In this document: positions 18,474 through 25,301 of the stretch, piece after piece
Layout: each line of letters begins with the position of its first letter
How positions within the stretch are numbered: position 1 is the first letter of the stretch
Assembly (NCBI GenBank): GCA_937873575.1
Contig: CALMPK010000185.1
Location: forward strand, 1-40,331
DNA length: 40,331 nucleotides
Origin: an uncultured Hyphomicrobiaceae bacterium
GTDB taxonomy: Bacteria; Pseudomonadota; Alphaproteobacteria; Rhizobiales; Hyphomicrobiaceae
Direction: 5' to 3'
The notes under the pieces: generated by a model
The model's input: the letters and a program-made list of their open reading frames with translations, nothing else
Told to the model about the DNA's origin: nothing
The model's database searches: none
Made by a program: the position numbers and the translations under genes

Positions 18474-18497
18474 ACGCCTGCGTCACGGCGCAGGCGT
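18474..18497 (-). terminator. Rho-independent terminator after the GntR gene
   Basis: ACGCCTGCG and CGCAGGCGT form a perfect 9-bp stem with a 6-nt loop, 39 bp past the GntR stop. On the minus strand the stem is followed by TTTCTGTTTCC. It separates the redox gene block from the ABC importer operon. Confidence 0.75.
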
Positions 18498-18535
18498 CAT
18501 GCAGGTCCGAAACGGAAGATCTGCCGCGGCGGGCC

Positions 18536-19303
18536 CTAGAGACGCGGCACGCGCAGGGAGAATTGCATCATGTCGAGCCGCGCGTAGATCTGCTCGAACA
18601 TCAAGCGATCGCCGGAATTCGACACCGTCAGACGCTTCAACCGGAACAGGCTTTCCTTCTCCGCGACGTCGAGCAGCCTGCTCGCGAAGGCGGGCGCCGG
18701 AACCGTGTCGATCACGATCTCCGCGTAACCGATCTCGATCGCGAGCCGCTTCTCCATGAGCACGAAAACGTCCTGGCGGCCGAGGTCCAACAGCATCAGC
18801 CGGCGGCCGACGCTCAGCGGGAGATAGCTGACGTCGAGCGATACCGTGGTCGCACCTGCAAGGCGCGCCCTCACGATCCGCACGACGTTATCGCCCCTCT
18901 CTATCCGCAGCGCATCGGCGACGTCGTCGCTCGCCGGAACCTCGAGAAGCTCGATGACATCGGAATGCGCGGTCACGCCCAAGGGCGCCACCATCTCACC
19001 GAAACTCTGCAGGCGCTCCAGGCTCGCCGTCGCCATCAGCCGGCTGACGTAATAGCCCTTGCCCCGCCACGACTCGACCAGTCCCTGGCTGCGCAAAGCA
19101 TCGAATGCCTGGCGCGCCGTGACGCGGCTGACGCCGAATTGCTCCATGATGTCGTGCTCGCTCGGCAGCTGCTGGCCGCAGGCGAACTCGCCACTGGTGA
19201 TCCGCTCGATCATCCAGTTCCGGATGACCGCGTATTTTGGCAGGCGCTCCGAGCGCTGCGCGCTCGAAGCATTGGACCTGTCTGACTTCGCCACTGGGAC
19301 CAT
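18536..19303 (-). CDS. GntR family transcriptional regulator, HutC/UTRA type
   Basis: A 255-residue repressor-type protein when started at the ATG at 19303, 32 bp after the HEAT gene stop; an ATG at 19384 would overlap that gene by 49 bp. The winged helix covers about residues 22-90 ('LPSEHDIMEQFGVSRVTARQAFDAL' and 'VESWRGKGYYVSRL'). The UTRA ligand domain follows ('RIVRARLAGATTVSLDVSYLP', 'FRLKRLTVSNSGDRLMFEQIYARLD'). As last gene of the leftward redox block it probably controls this block or the adjacent importer; the repeated ACAAGTCGC sites are candidates for its operator. The effector is unknown. Confidence 0.9.
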   Translation of the reverse strand: MVPVAKSDRSNASSAQRSERLPKYAVIRNWMIERITSGEFACGQQLPSEHDIMEQFGVSRVTARQAFDALRSQGLVESWRGKGYYVSRLMATASLERLQSFGEMVAPLGVTAHSDVIELLEVPASDDVADALRIERGDNVVRIVRARLAGATTVSLDVSYLPLSVGRRLMLLDLGRQDVFVLMEKRLAIEIGYAEIVIDTVPAPAFASRLLDVAEKESLFRLKRLTVSNSGDRLMFEQIYARLDMMQFSLRVPRL

Positions 19304-19335
19304 GTCGAGCGCCGCTTCTTCCTGATGGAGCGACG

Positions 19336-20313
19336 TCAGGTCGCCGCCGTTGTCTTGCGGATGGCGATCTGCTGCATCGCCCATCGCACATTCTTACGTA
19401 CATCGGGATCGGGATCGTCGGCGGACTTTTCGAGATAGGGCAACGCCGAGTCGTGGCCGATCTGCCCGAGCGCCGCCGCCGCCTCCTTGCGCAGATTGGC
19501 CTCTTGATGCGACAGACCCGCGGCAATCGCGTTGATGGCGCTCGTCGCCCGCAGCTTGCCGAGGGCGTTGGTCGCCTTCAGGCGGACCTGCCAGAACGGA
19601 TCGTCGAGAAGCTTCACCAGCTTGGCGAGGCGTTCGCCGCTGCATGAAAGTTTGCCGAGCGTTTCAGCGGCGATCTCGCGGACCATCCAGTCGCCGTCCG
19701 TCAGGGCGTCCGCGATCGTCGCCGCCACGGCCGCGTTGCTCGAAAACCCGAGCGCGCTCACCGCGGCGCGTCGGACGTTGGGGTCCTCGTCGCCTGTCGC
19801 GGCGCGGAGCGCGGGCAATGCCTCTTCCAGCTTCAGGAAGCCGATGACGCCGATGGCCTGGACGCGCACGCCCGGGTCGGCGTCCTGCAATGCGGTCAGC
19901 GCCGGCTTCAGCGACTCCTGCCGGCGCAATTCCTTCAAGGCGCGCAGCGCCGACATCCGCACGAATGTCGAAGCATGAGCGACGAGCGGCAGGATCGGGT
20001 CCGCGGCCTTGGGGTCCTTGAACTCCGCCATGCTATCAGATGCTGCGGCCGCCACGCCAGAATCGCTGTCGACGAGCGCTTGAGCCAAGGCCCGTGCCGC
20101 GTCGGGACCGTCGTACTCGCCGAGTGCCCGAGCGGCCTGCTGGCGCACACTCGCGTCCTTCTCGCCGAGCATCTCGGCGAGCAACGGGATGGCACCCGGG
20201 TCTCCGAGGTTGGCAAGCTCGATGATCACCACACGCTTTTCGTTCGGATCGCCGGAACGCAGCCTTGCCGCCAGCTCCTCCAGATCGTCGTACTCTTCGA
20301 AAACGTGGGACAT
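19336..20313 (-). CDS. HEAT-repeat (PBS lyase-like) protein
   Basis: A 325-residue protein made almost wholly of about nine helical pairs of roughly 31 residues, e.g. 'AIPLLAEMLGEKDASVRQQAARALGEYD', 'ALPALRAATGDEDPNVRRAAVSALGF', 'SALPYLEKSADDPDPDVRKNVRWAM'. These match EZ-HEAT/PBS-lyase repeats, which serve as scaffolds or, in CpcE/F, assist chromophore attachment. There is no signal peptide or membrane segment. It stands 36 bp downstream of the AprB-like ferredoxin gene with GAGGT before its ATG. By analogy it may assemble or scaffold the flavoprotein-ferredoxin complex; this is inference. Confidence 0.88.
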   Translation of the reverse strand: MSHVFEEYDDLEELAARLRSGDPNEKRVVIIELANLGDPGAIPLLAEMLGEKDASVRQQAARALGEYDGPDAARALAQALVDSDSGVAAAASDSMAEFKDPKAADPILPLVAHASTFVRMSALRALKELRRQESLKPALTALQDADPGVRVQAIGVIGFLKLEEALPALRAATGDEDPNVRRAAVSALGFSSNAAVAATIADALTDGDWMVREIAAETLGKLSCSGERLAKLVKLLDDPFWQVRLKATNALGKLRATSAINAIAAGLSHQEANLRKEAAAALGQIGHDSALPYLEKSADDPDPDVRKNVRWAMQQIAIRKTTAAT

Positions 20314-20349
20314 GGGGACCTCATGCAGACGGGGCGCTTCCGCGCAGCC

Positions 20350-20583
20350 TCACTTGAGCAGGTAGGGGATGTTCACCTTGACGGCGCCGGTCGGACAGTC
20401 AGCCTCGCACGGCATGCAATACCAGCACTCGTCGTACTCCATGAAGGCCTTGCCGGTTTGATCGTTGATGCGCAGAACGTCGAGCGGGCAAACGTCGATG
20501 CACACGCGACAGCCCTTCTCGGCGATGCACTTGTCGTTGTCCACGATGACGGGAACAGAGGTGAAACTTGGTGCCAATGGCAT
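20350..20583 (-). CDS. AprB-like ferredoxin with two [4Fe-4S] clusters
   Basis: A 77-residue iron-sulfur protein. Cysteines 19, 25, 28, 32 (C-x5-C-x2-C-x3-CP) and 53, 56, 59, 63 (C-x2-C-x2-C-x3-CP) would bind two [4Fe-4S] clusters. The second site reads 'DECWYCMPCEADCPTGAV', close to the 'MCWECYSCVKICPQGAI' type of adenylylsulfate reductase beta subunit. AprB itself is about 150 residues; the C-terminal tail that wraps around AprA is absent here. GAGGAT precedes the ATG. It lies 31 bp after the AprA-like gene and surely partners it as electron carrier. True APS reductase activity is not assumed. Confidence 0.9.
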   Translation of the reverse strand: MPLAPSFTSVPVIVDNDKCIAEKGCRVCIDVCPLDVLRINDQTGKAFMEYDECWYCMPCEADCPTGAVKVNIPYLLK

Positions 20584-20614
20584 GGCGCGATCCTCTTTGG
20601 AGTTGGCGATACGA

Positions 20615-22351
20615 TCAGGCCGACGCTCTGACGCGCTGCTTGTCGTAGAGATCCTTCTCGTCCTCGCTGATGGGGACGACGTAAGGATCGATCGGCTTCT
20701 TCTCCGCTGCCATCTTGCCGTCCGTCTTCGACAACAGAGTGTGGCAGAACCAGTTCTCGTTGTCCTTCTCCGGGTAATCGGTGCGCAGGTGATAAAGCCC
20801 CCACCGGCTTTCGGTGCGGAACAGCGACGAGAACGCGGCCATGTCGGCGCAGTCGAGGATCGATGCCGCCTCGAGAGAGCGCATCAGCTCGTGCGCATTG
20901 CGAACCACCATCCGGTTCTCCATGTCCTCGCGGACCTCGGCGAACCGCTGCTGCGCGAGTTCATATTTCCGCGTCACCTTCGGCGGCTGGAGGTAATCGT
21001 TCACGAGGCGGCGGGTCTTGTACTCGATCTGATTGGGCGGAATGCCATCGTCGCGCCGCGTCGGGGCGAGAACGCGATCGCGCTCGCGGGCAAGATCGGC
21101 GGCATCGTATTCGGCGAAATCCACGTTGGCGGCGTATTCGGCCGCGTCCTCGCCAGCGACCGCACCATTGGTGAAGGCACCGAGCATGTAGTTGTGAGGC
21201 ACGCTCGCCATATCGCCCGCGGCGTAGAGGCCCGGCACCGTCGTGCGAGCGAGGTCGTCGACGTAGACACCGGACGCACTATGGCCGGAACAGAACCCGA
21301 TCTCGGAGATGTGCATCTCGACCATCTTCTCGCGATAGTCGGTTCCGCGCCCCTCGTGGAACAATCCGCGTGTCGGCCGTTCGACGGTATGCAGGATCGT
21401 TTCGATCTCCGATACGGTGTCGGAGTGCAGATGGTTGAGCTTGAGGAACACCGGCCCCTTGCCGGACTGCAGCTCGTTGAAGAACTCGAGCATCATCTGT
21501 CCCGACCAATAGTCGCACTCGATGAACCGGCTTCCCTGATTGTTTGCTGTGTATGCACCGAAAGGACCTGCGACGTAGGCGCAAGCGGGACCGTTGTAGT
21601 CCTTGATGAGCGGATTGATCTGGAAGCACTCGAGGTTCGCGAGCTTTGCGCCGGCGTGATAGGCCATCGCGTACCCGTCGCCGGAGTTGGCGGCATTCTC
21701 GTAGGTGCCGAACATGTAGCCGGACGTCGGCAGACCGAGCCGGCCGGCAGCGCCCATGCACAGGATCACCGATTTGGCGCGGATCAGCAGGAACTCCGCC
21801 GTTCGCGTGTTGACGGCGATCACACCCGCCACGCGGCCATCCGCGCCGGTCAGCAGCCGCGTCGCCATGAAGCGGTTGGAGATGAGCAGGCGGGCACGGC
21901 GGAGCTGGCGGTAGAGCGCCTTCTTCACCGTATCGCCGTTCGGCATCGGCAAGACGTAAGTGCCGATGTGGTGCACCTTCTTGACGTCGAAATCGCCGTT
22001 CTCGTTCTTCAGGAAGCGGATGCCGTAGCTGTCCAGTTCCTCGATGATCGAGTAGCAATTCTGCGCGTATTTGAGCACCGGCTTCTGATCGACGATGCCG
22101 TCGTTGGCGATGGTGATTTCCTTGGTGTACTGCTCCGGCGTGGCGTAACCCGGAATGACCGCGTTGTTGAGCCCGTCCATTCCCATGGAGATGGCGCCCG
22201 AACGCTTGACGTTGGCCTTCTCCAACAGGATCACGGTTGCCTTCGGGTTCTTCTTCTTGGCCTTGAGCGCGGCCATCGGTCCCGCAGTGCCGCCACCAAT
22301 GACCAGAACGTCGCAAGTGACCTCGGAAAGACCGTCGAGGATCTCGTCCAT
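20615..22351 (-). CDS. AprA-like FAD-dependent oxidoreductase (fumarate reductase/succinate dehydrogenase flavoprotein superfamily)
   Basis: A 578-residue flavoprotein. The FAD dinucleotide fold is at the N-terminus (VLVIGGGTAGPMAAL, from residue 15), followed by 'EKANVKRSGAISMGMDGLNN', which resembles the AprA segment 'RSGAVAQGLSAIN'. Near residues 340-400, 'MHISEIGFCSGHSASGVYV' and 'TTVPGLYAAGDMASVPHN' parallel AprA's 'MHISEIGWHSGASG' and 'TTVKGLFAAGD'. Dissimilatory AprA is about 650 residues, so this is a shorter relative. No signal peptide, so cytoplasmic. AAGGATG precedes the ATG. It pairs with the small AprB-like ferredoxin and sits beside a sulfonate/nitrate-type importer. The substrate is unknown; automatic annotation as fumarate reductase would probably mislead. 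Confidence 0.88.
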   Translation of the reverse strand: MDEILDGLSEVTCDVLVIGGGTAGPMAALKAKKKNPKATVILLEKANVKRSGAISMGMDGLNNAVIPGYATPEQYTKEITIANDGIVDQKPVLKYAQNCYSIIEELDSYGIRFLKNENGDFDVKKVHHIGTYVLPMPNGDTVKKALYRQLRRARLLISNRFMATRLLTGADGRVAGVIAVNTRTAEFLLIRAKSVILCMGAAGRLGLPTSGYMFGTYENAANSGDGYAMAYHAGAKLANLECFQINPLIKDYNGPACAYVAGPFGAYTANNQGSRFIECDYWSGQMMLEFFNELQSGKGPVFLKLNHLHSDTVSEIETILHTVERPTRGLFHEGRGTDYREKMVEMHISEIGFCSGHSASGVYVDDLARTTVPGLYAAGDMASVPHNYMLGAFTNGAVAGEDAAEYAANVDFAEYDAADLARERDRVLAPTRRDDGIPPNQIEYKTRRLVNDYLQPPKVTRKYELAQQRFAEVREDMENRMVVRNAHELMRSLEAASILDCADMAAFSSLFRTESRWGLYHLRTDYPEKDNENWFCHTLLSKTDGKMAAEKKPIDPYVVPISEDEKDLYDKQRVRASA

Positions 22352-22401
22352 GAATTCATCCTTCCTGCAGTTCGACTAGACGTTGACCGTCTCTGTCCGC
22401 G

Positions 22402-22776
22402 TCAAGACGCGATGATGAAATCCGCGGGCGTCCGCTGTCGCGAAAGCTCCAGCAACAGGCGCCAGGGGTAGATGCCGCGGTCATGGCCGTCGGAAAAGCC
22501 GATGTTCACGGCGTAATGCCCGATGGCGTTCAGCTTCGTAATCGCGAGGTCTGGCGGCGCGAGATTGCCCCCGTGGAGACGACGCCGGCGACCGGCGGAC
22601 GACGGGCACCTCCGCCAGAGAAGATCGGCGGGGATCGTCGCCACGCGACCGCTCGCGAAACTCACGGCGAGCCGCGATCCGGCCACTGCTATTTCGACAG
22701 AGACGATGGCCTCATCGGCCGCCTGGGGCGTGTGAGGGGTGTGCGCCGCAAAGGGCGCCGGTGCTGCTCGCTGCAT
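22402..22776 (-). CDS. DUF971 (GBBH-like N-terminal) domain protein
   Basis: A 124-residue protein from the ATG at 22776, which has GAGGAGAG directly upstream. The middle carries 'SRLAVSFASGRVATIPADLLWRRCPSS', and the C-terminal part 'ITKLNAIGHYAVNIGFSDGHDRGIYPWRLLLEL', the diagnostic DUF971 motif. The domain occurs as the N-terminus of gamma-butyrobetaine hydroxylase and as the C-terminal domain of the plastid Fe-S carrier HCF101. As first gene of the leftward redox block (50 bp before the flavoprotein gene) it may help Fe-S insertion into the ferredoxin; this is inference. Confidence 0.85.
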   Translation of the reverse strand: MQRAAPAPFAAHTPHTPQAADEAIVSVEIAVAGSRLAVSFASGRVATIPADLLWRRCPSSAGRRRRLHGGNLAPPDLAITKLNAIGHYAVNIGFSDGHDRGIYPWRLLLELSRQRTPADFIIAS

Positions 22777-22825
22777 GGCTCTCCTCGTTGGGTAGGAGCC
22801 TGCCTGCGCGGCCAACAGGCCGATA

Positions 22826-22907
22826 GCAATTAGTTGACACGGTGCCTGCGGATTGCCGGTCAGCGTCCAAAAAGCCCCGAAACGACCCGCCCCGGCAATT
22901 TGTTGAC
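22826..22907. repeat. Direct repeat GCAATTAGTTGAC / GCAATTTGTTGAC between divergent genes
   Basis: Two 13-mers at 22826-22838 and 22895-22907 differ at one position and start 69 bp apart, in the region between the DUF971 gene and the divergent ferredoxin gene. Both contain a TTGAC box. They may be a regulator site or -35 elements, though no good -10 follows either. Confidence 0.35.
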
Positions 22908-23010
22908 CGACGCGCGAGCGCGATCGCGAGAAGAAGTGCGCAGCCTATGCCGACCCCGCGCCAGTTGGTGGTTAGGCACGCCCGCCGAGATCAACAATGC
23001 AGGACGCGCC

Positions 23011-23349
23011 ATGACCTACGTCGTCACCGACAACTGCATCAGATGCAAATACATGGATTGCGTGGAGGTCTGTCCGGTCGACTGCTTCTACGAGGGTGAA
23101 CAGATGCTCGTCATCCATCCCGACGAGTGCATCGACTGCGGCGTGTGCGAACCCGAATGCCCCGCCGAGGCGATCAAGGCCGACACCGAGCCCGGCCTCG
23201 ACTCCTGGCTCGCCCTCAACGCCGCCATGTCACTCGTGCTTCCGCAGATCACCGAGCGCAAGGAGCCGCCTGCCGATAGAGAGCAGTGGCTCGGCGTCGA
23301 GAACAAGCTCGAACTCGTCTACGGGTCGGCGAATCCAGATCGGGTCTAG
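23011..23349 (+). CDS. fdxA: Ferredoxin, FdxA type (7Fe, [3Fe-4S][4Fe-4S])
   Basis: A 112-residue ferredoxin beginning [17 protein letters not shown]. Cysteines at 9, 12, 17, 21, 25 and 40, 43, 46, 50, with '[18 protein letters not shown]', follow the 7Fe-ferredoxin FdxA pattern, and the C-terminal half ('[18 protein letters not shown]') is the usual extension of alphaproteobacterial FdxA. AGGA precedes the ATG at 23011; a longer frame from 22834 lacks support. It lies 57 bp before the ferredoxin reductase gene, suggesting a functional pair, and is divergent from the redox block. Confidence 0.93.
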   Translation: MTYVVTDNCIRCKYMDCVEVCPVDCFYEGEQMLVIHPDECIDCGVCEPECPAEAIKADTEPGLDSWLALNAAMSLVLPQITERKEPPADREQWLGVENKLELVYGSANPDRV

Positions 23350-23406
23350 CGAACGCCGCATCGGCGGCGGGCTAGCCCCGACATCACTCGAAATCGGAAA
23401 AGGCTC

Positions 23407-24183
23407 ATGAGCAACTTCAACGAAGAGACCGTTCTGAGCGTGCACCACTGGACCGACACGCTCTTCAGCTTCACGACCTCTCGCACGCCGAGCTTCCGGT
23501 TCGAGAACGGTCAGTTCACGATGATGGGAATCACCGGCGAAAAGGGGCGCCCGCTTGTGCGCGCCTACTCGATGGTCAGCACCAATTACGATGACGAGCT
23601 GGAGTTCCTGTCGATCAAGGTGCCGGACGGTCCGCTCACATCGCGGCTCCAGCACATCGTGCCGGGCGATCGGATCCTCGTATCCCGCAAGCCGACAGGA
23701 ACATTGCTGATCGACAACCTCGAGCCGGGCCGCAATCTCTATCTCTTCAGCACCGGCACGGGGCTCGCTCCGTTCATGAGCATCGTGCGCGATCCCGAAA
23801 CCTATGCGCGCTTCGAGAAGGTCGTTCTGGTCCACGGCTGCCGTCACATTGCCGAGCTTGCCTATGGCGAGCGGATCTCGCGCGAGCTCCCGGACGACGA
23901 GTTCATCGGAGACATGGTGCGCCGCCAGCTCATCTACTATCCGACCGTGACGCGCGAGCCCTTCGAGAATCGCGGGCGCATCACCGACATCGTCGAGAAC
24001 GGACGCCTGTTCTCCGACATCTCTCTGCCGGTGATGGAGCCCTCCGCCGATCGCGCCATGCTCTGCGGCAGCCCGCAGATGCTCGACTCGATGACGGCGC
24101 TGCTCGAAGCACGCGGTTTTGTCGAAGGCTCCAGCGGCGAGCCGGGCCAATACGTGATCGAGAAGGCCTTCGTCGAACGATGA
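23407..24183 (+). CDS. fpr: Ferredoxin--NADP(+) reductase
   Basis: A 258-residue flavoenzyme of the bacterial (Fpr) type that passes electrons between NADPH and ferredoxin. The FAD site is in 'GRPLVRAYSMVSTNYDDELEF' (RxYS-type motif), the pyrophosphate/NADP region in 'LYLFSTGTGLAPFMSI' and 'VLVHGCRHIAELAY', and 'RAMLCGSPQMLDSM' is the CG motif near the nicotinamide site. The length matches the family. It follows fdxA and overlaps the next small gene by 4 bp (ATGA), a sign of translational coupling. Confidence 0.94.
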   Translation: MSNFNEETVLSVHHWTDTLFSFTTSRTPSFRFENGQFTMMGITGEKGRPLVRAYSMVSTNYDDELEFLSIKVPDGPLTSRLQHIVPGDRILVSRKPTGTLLIDNLEPGRNLYLFSTGTGLAPFMSIVRDPETYARFEKVVLVHGCRHIAELAYGERISRELPDDEFIGDMVRRQLIYYPTVTREPFENRGRITDIVENGRLFSDISLPVMEPSADRAMLCGSPQMLDSMTALLEARGFVEGSSGEPGQYVIEKAFVER

Positions 24184-24455
24184 CGCACTCAGCCCCAGAC
24201 GTGCACGCGCGCGCCGAACGCTCGATCCGTGCCTATGCCCGCATCGGAAAGTTGTATGACATCCGTTTCTGCGGACCGCGGCTGGACCTGCCCTTCGTCG
24301 CGCTGACGGGGGCCTTTTGCTTCAGCGTGCTCGCGATGCTGCACATGGACAAGGCACCGCAGCACTTCTCGATCGGCGCGCTTGCGGCAATCGAGCTTCT
24401 CGCGAGCAGGAAGAGCCCGCACACCCAACCGCAGACCAACGATCTCGGCGTTTAG
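24180..24455 (+). CDS. Small hypothetical protein coupled to fpr
   Basis: A 91-residue frame starting in an ATGA overlap with the fpr stop. It has a basic/hydrophilic first third ('RAERSIRAYARIGKLYDIRFCG'), a moderately hydrophobic middle ('LPFVALTGAFCFSVLAML') and a second weak hydrophobic stretch. I do not recognise a family. The overlap is the main support for it being real; codon character is not decisive. Confidence 0.45.
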   Translation: MTHSAPDVHARAERSIRAYARIGKLYDIRFCGPRLDLPFVALTGAFCFSVLAMLHMDKAPQHFSIGALAAIELLASRKSPHTQPQTNDLGV

Positions 24456-24631
24456 ACTGCGATCGGTTGAAGTTGAAGGGCTCGGCAGGTCCGTCCCGAT
24501 AGAAAGGCGCGCAAACCGGTCCATCGATTAGCTCGCCGTCATGTCACCCCCACAGCCCCGCCCGATCAGGTGCAATGTCGCCATGGCGCCCCGGGTGTGG
24601 AGCCGCAAAAGGGCAACCCGTCGCACACGGC
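24456..24631. other. Intergenic region between the fpr group and the tRNA promoter
   Basis: About 175 bp with no convincing gene, repeat or terminator. Together with the tRNA promoter and leader it makes a 300-bp stretch without protein-coding content. Confidence 0.4.
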
Positions 24632-24660
24632 TTGACCCTAGGGTTGCCGCCCCCTACAAG
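24632..24660 (+). promoter_or_regulatory. Sigma-70 promoter of tRNA-Lys
   Basis: TTGACC (24632-24637) and TACAAG (24655-24660) are separated by 17 bp, with a GC-rich discriminator after them, and lie about 95 bp upstream of the mature tRNA 5' end. The leader of about 90 nt would be removed by RNase P. Confidence 0.6.
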
Positions 24661-24755
24661 CTGTCGCACGTGACGCGCCCGCTTGGCGGAGGCGTACGCA
24701 GCGCTTGGCGAGACCGATACGGCCGGGCGCGTGCCGCGGTATGCACGGCGGCGGC

Positions 24756-24830
24756 GGGCGGGTAGCTCAGTGGTAGAGCATCTGACTTTTAATCAGATGG
24801 TCGAGGGTTCGATCCCCTCCCCGCTCACCA
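24756..24830 (+). tRNA. tRNA-Lys (anticodon UUU)
   Basis: A complete 75-nt cloverleaf including encoded CCA. The acceptor GGGCGGG pairs with CCCGCTC (one G-T pair). The D arm is GCTC-AGTGGTA-GAGC, the anticodon stem TCTGA/TCAGA with loop CTTTTAA places UUU at the anticodon, and the T arm is GAGGG-TTCGATC-CCCTC. Its cognate synthetase here is the class I LysRS at 5161-6825. The 3' end directly borders a transposase remnant. Confidence 0.97.
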
Positions 24831-24836
24831 ATGATT

Positions 24837-25245
24837 TCAAGGACATGCTGTCCAGCCCCCTCGGTCTGGGCCACCGTTCTGGGGTTTCTCTGACATCGTG
24901 CCGGGCACCGGCCGACGCATGCCGAGCACTTGGTGCCGACGGATGTGATTGTACGGCCGCGGCCACATGCTGATGAAGACCTGGGCCTGCCGGGTTGGCG
25001 CGAACCACTCGGCGTTGAGCACCTCGCGTCTTAGCGTGCCGCCGAAGCGCTCGTTGTAGCCATTCTCCCAGGGTGAACCGGGATAGATGCGGATGGGCTG
25101 AATGCCGACACGGCCGAGCCACTCGTGGATCGGTGCCGCGGTGAACTCAGGACCACTGTCGGAGCGGATATAATCCGGCCGGTCGCGTTCCAACAGCAGC
25201 GGATAGAGCGTCTCCAGCTTCGCTATCGCACCTGAACCGGATGTC
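24837..25245 (-). mobile_element. Truncated IS3-family transposase (OrfB integrase core remnant)
   Basis: A C-terminal fragment of about 120 recognisable residues. 'YIRSDSGPEFTA' holds the second catalytic Asp and 'SPWENGYNERFGGTLRREVLN' the catalytic Glu of the DDE integrase core; 'YNHIRRHQVLG' resembles the usual 'YNxxRPHxxLGY'. The N-terminal half of OrfB and all of OrfA are missing. Upstream the frame stays open into sequence ('SDIGPDELRLVSWTSG') that does not look like transposase, so a deletion joint probably lies near 25240. It ends 6 bp from the tRNA-Lys 3' end. It cannot be active. Confidence 0.8.
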
Positions 25246-25301
25246 CACGAAACCAGCCGCAGCTCATCCGGCCCAATGTCAGACCTGAGGACTGCTAGAA
25301 C

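Noticed and set aside
20615-22351. Reading the flavoprotein as a true dissimilatory adenylylsulfate reductase or a succinate dehydrogenase
   Set aside because: It is shorter than AprA, its partner ferredoxin lacks the AprB tail, and no sat, qmo or sdhBCD genes are nearby. Only 'AprA-like' is supported.
20465-22471. 668-residue + strand frame opposite the AprA-like gene
   Set aside because: Antisense translation of conserved flavoprotein codons; composition is that of a reverse-strand shadow.
22834-22862. Sigma-70 promoter for fdxA using TTGACA at 22834
   Set aside because: The -35 is perfect, but no acceptable -10 lies at 16-18 bp spacing (CGGTCA is found instead).
24831-25300. Complete insertion sequence with terminal inverted repeats next to the tRNA
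   Set aside because: Only the C-terminal part of one transposase is present, and TGTCC-type ends seen on both sides are in direct, not inverted, orientation.
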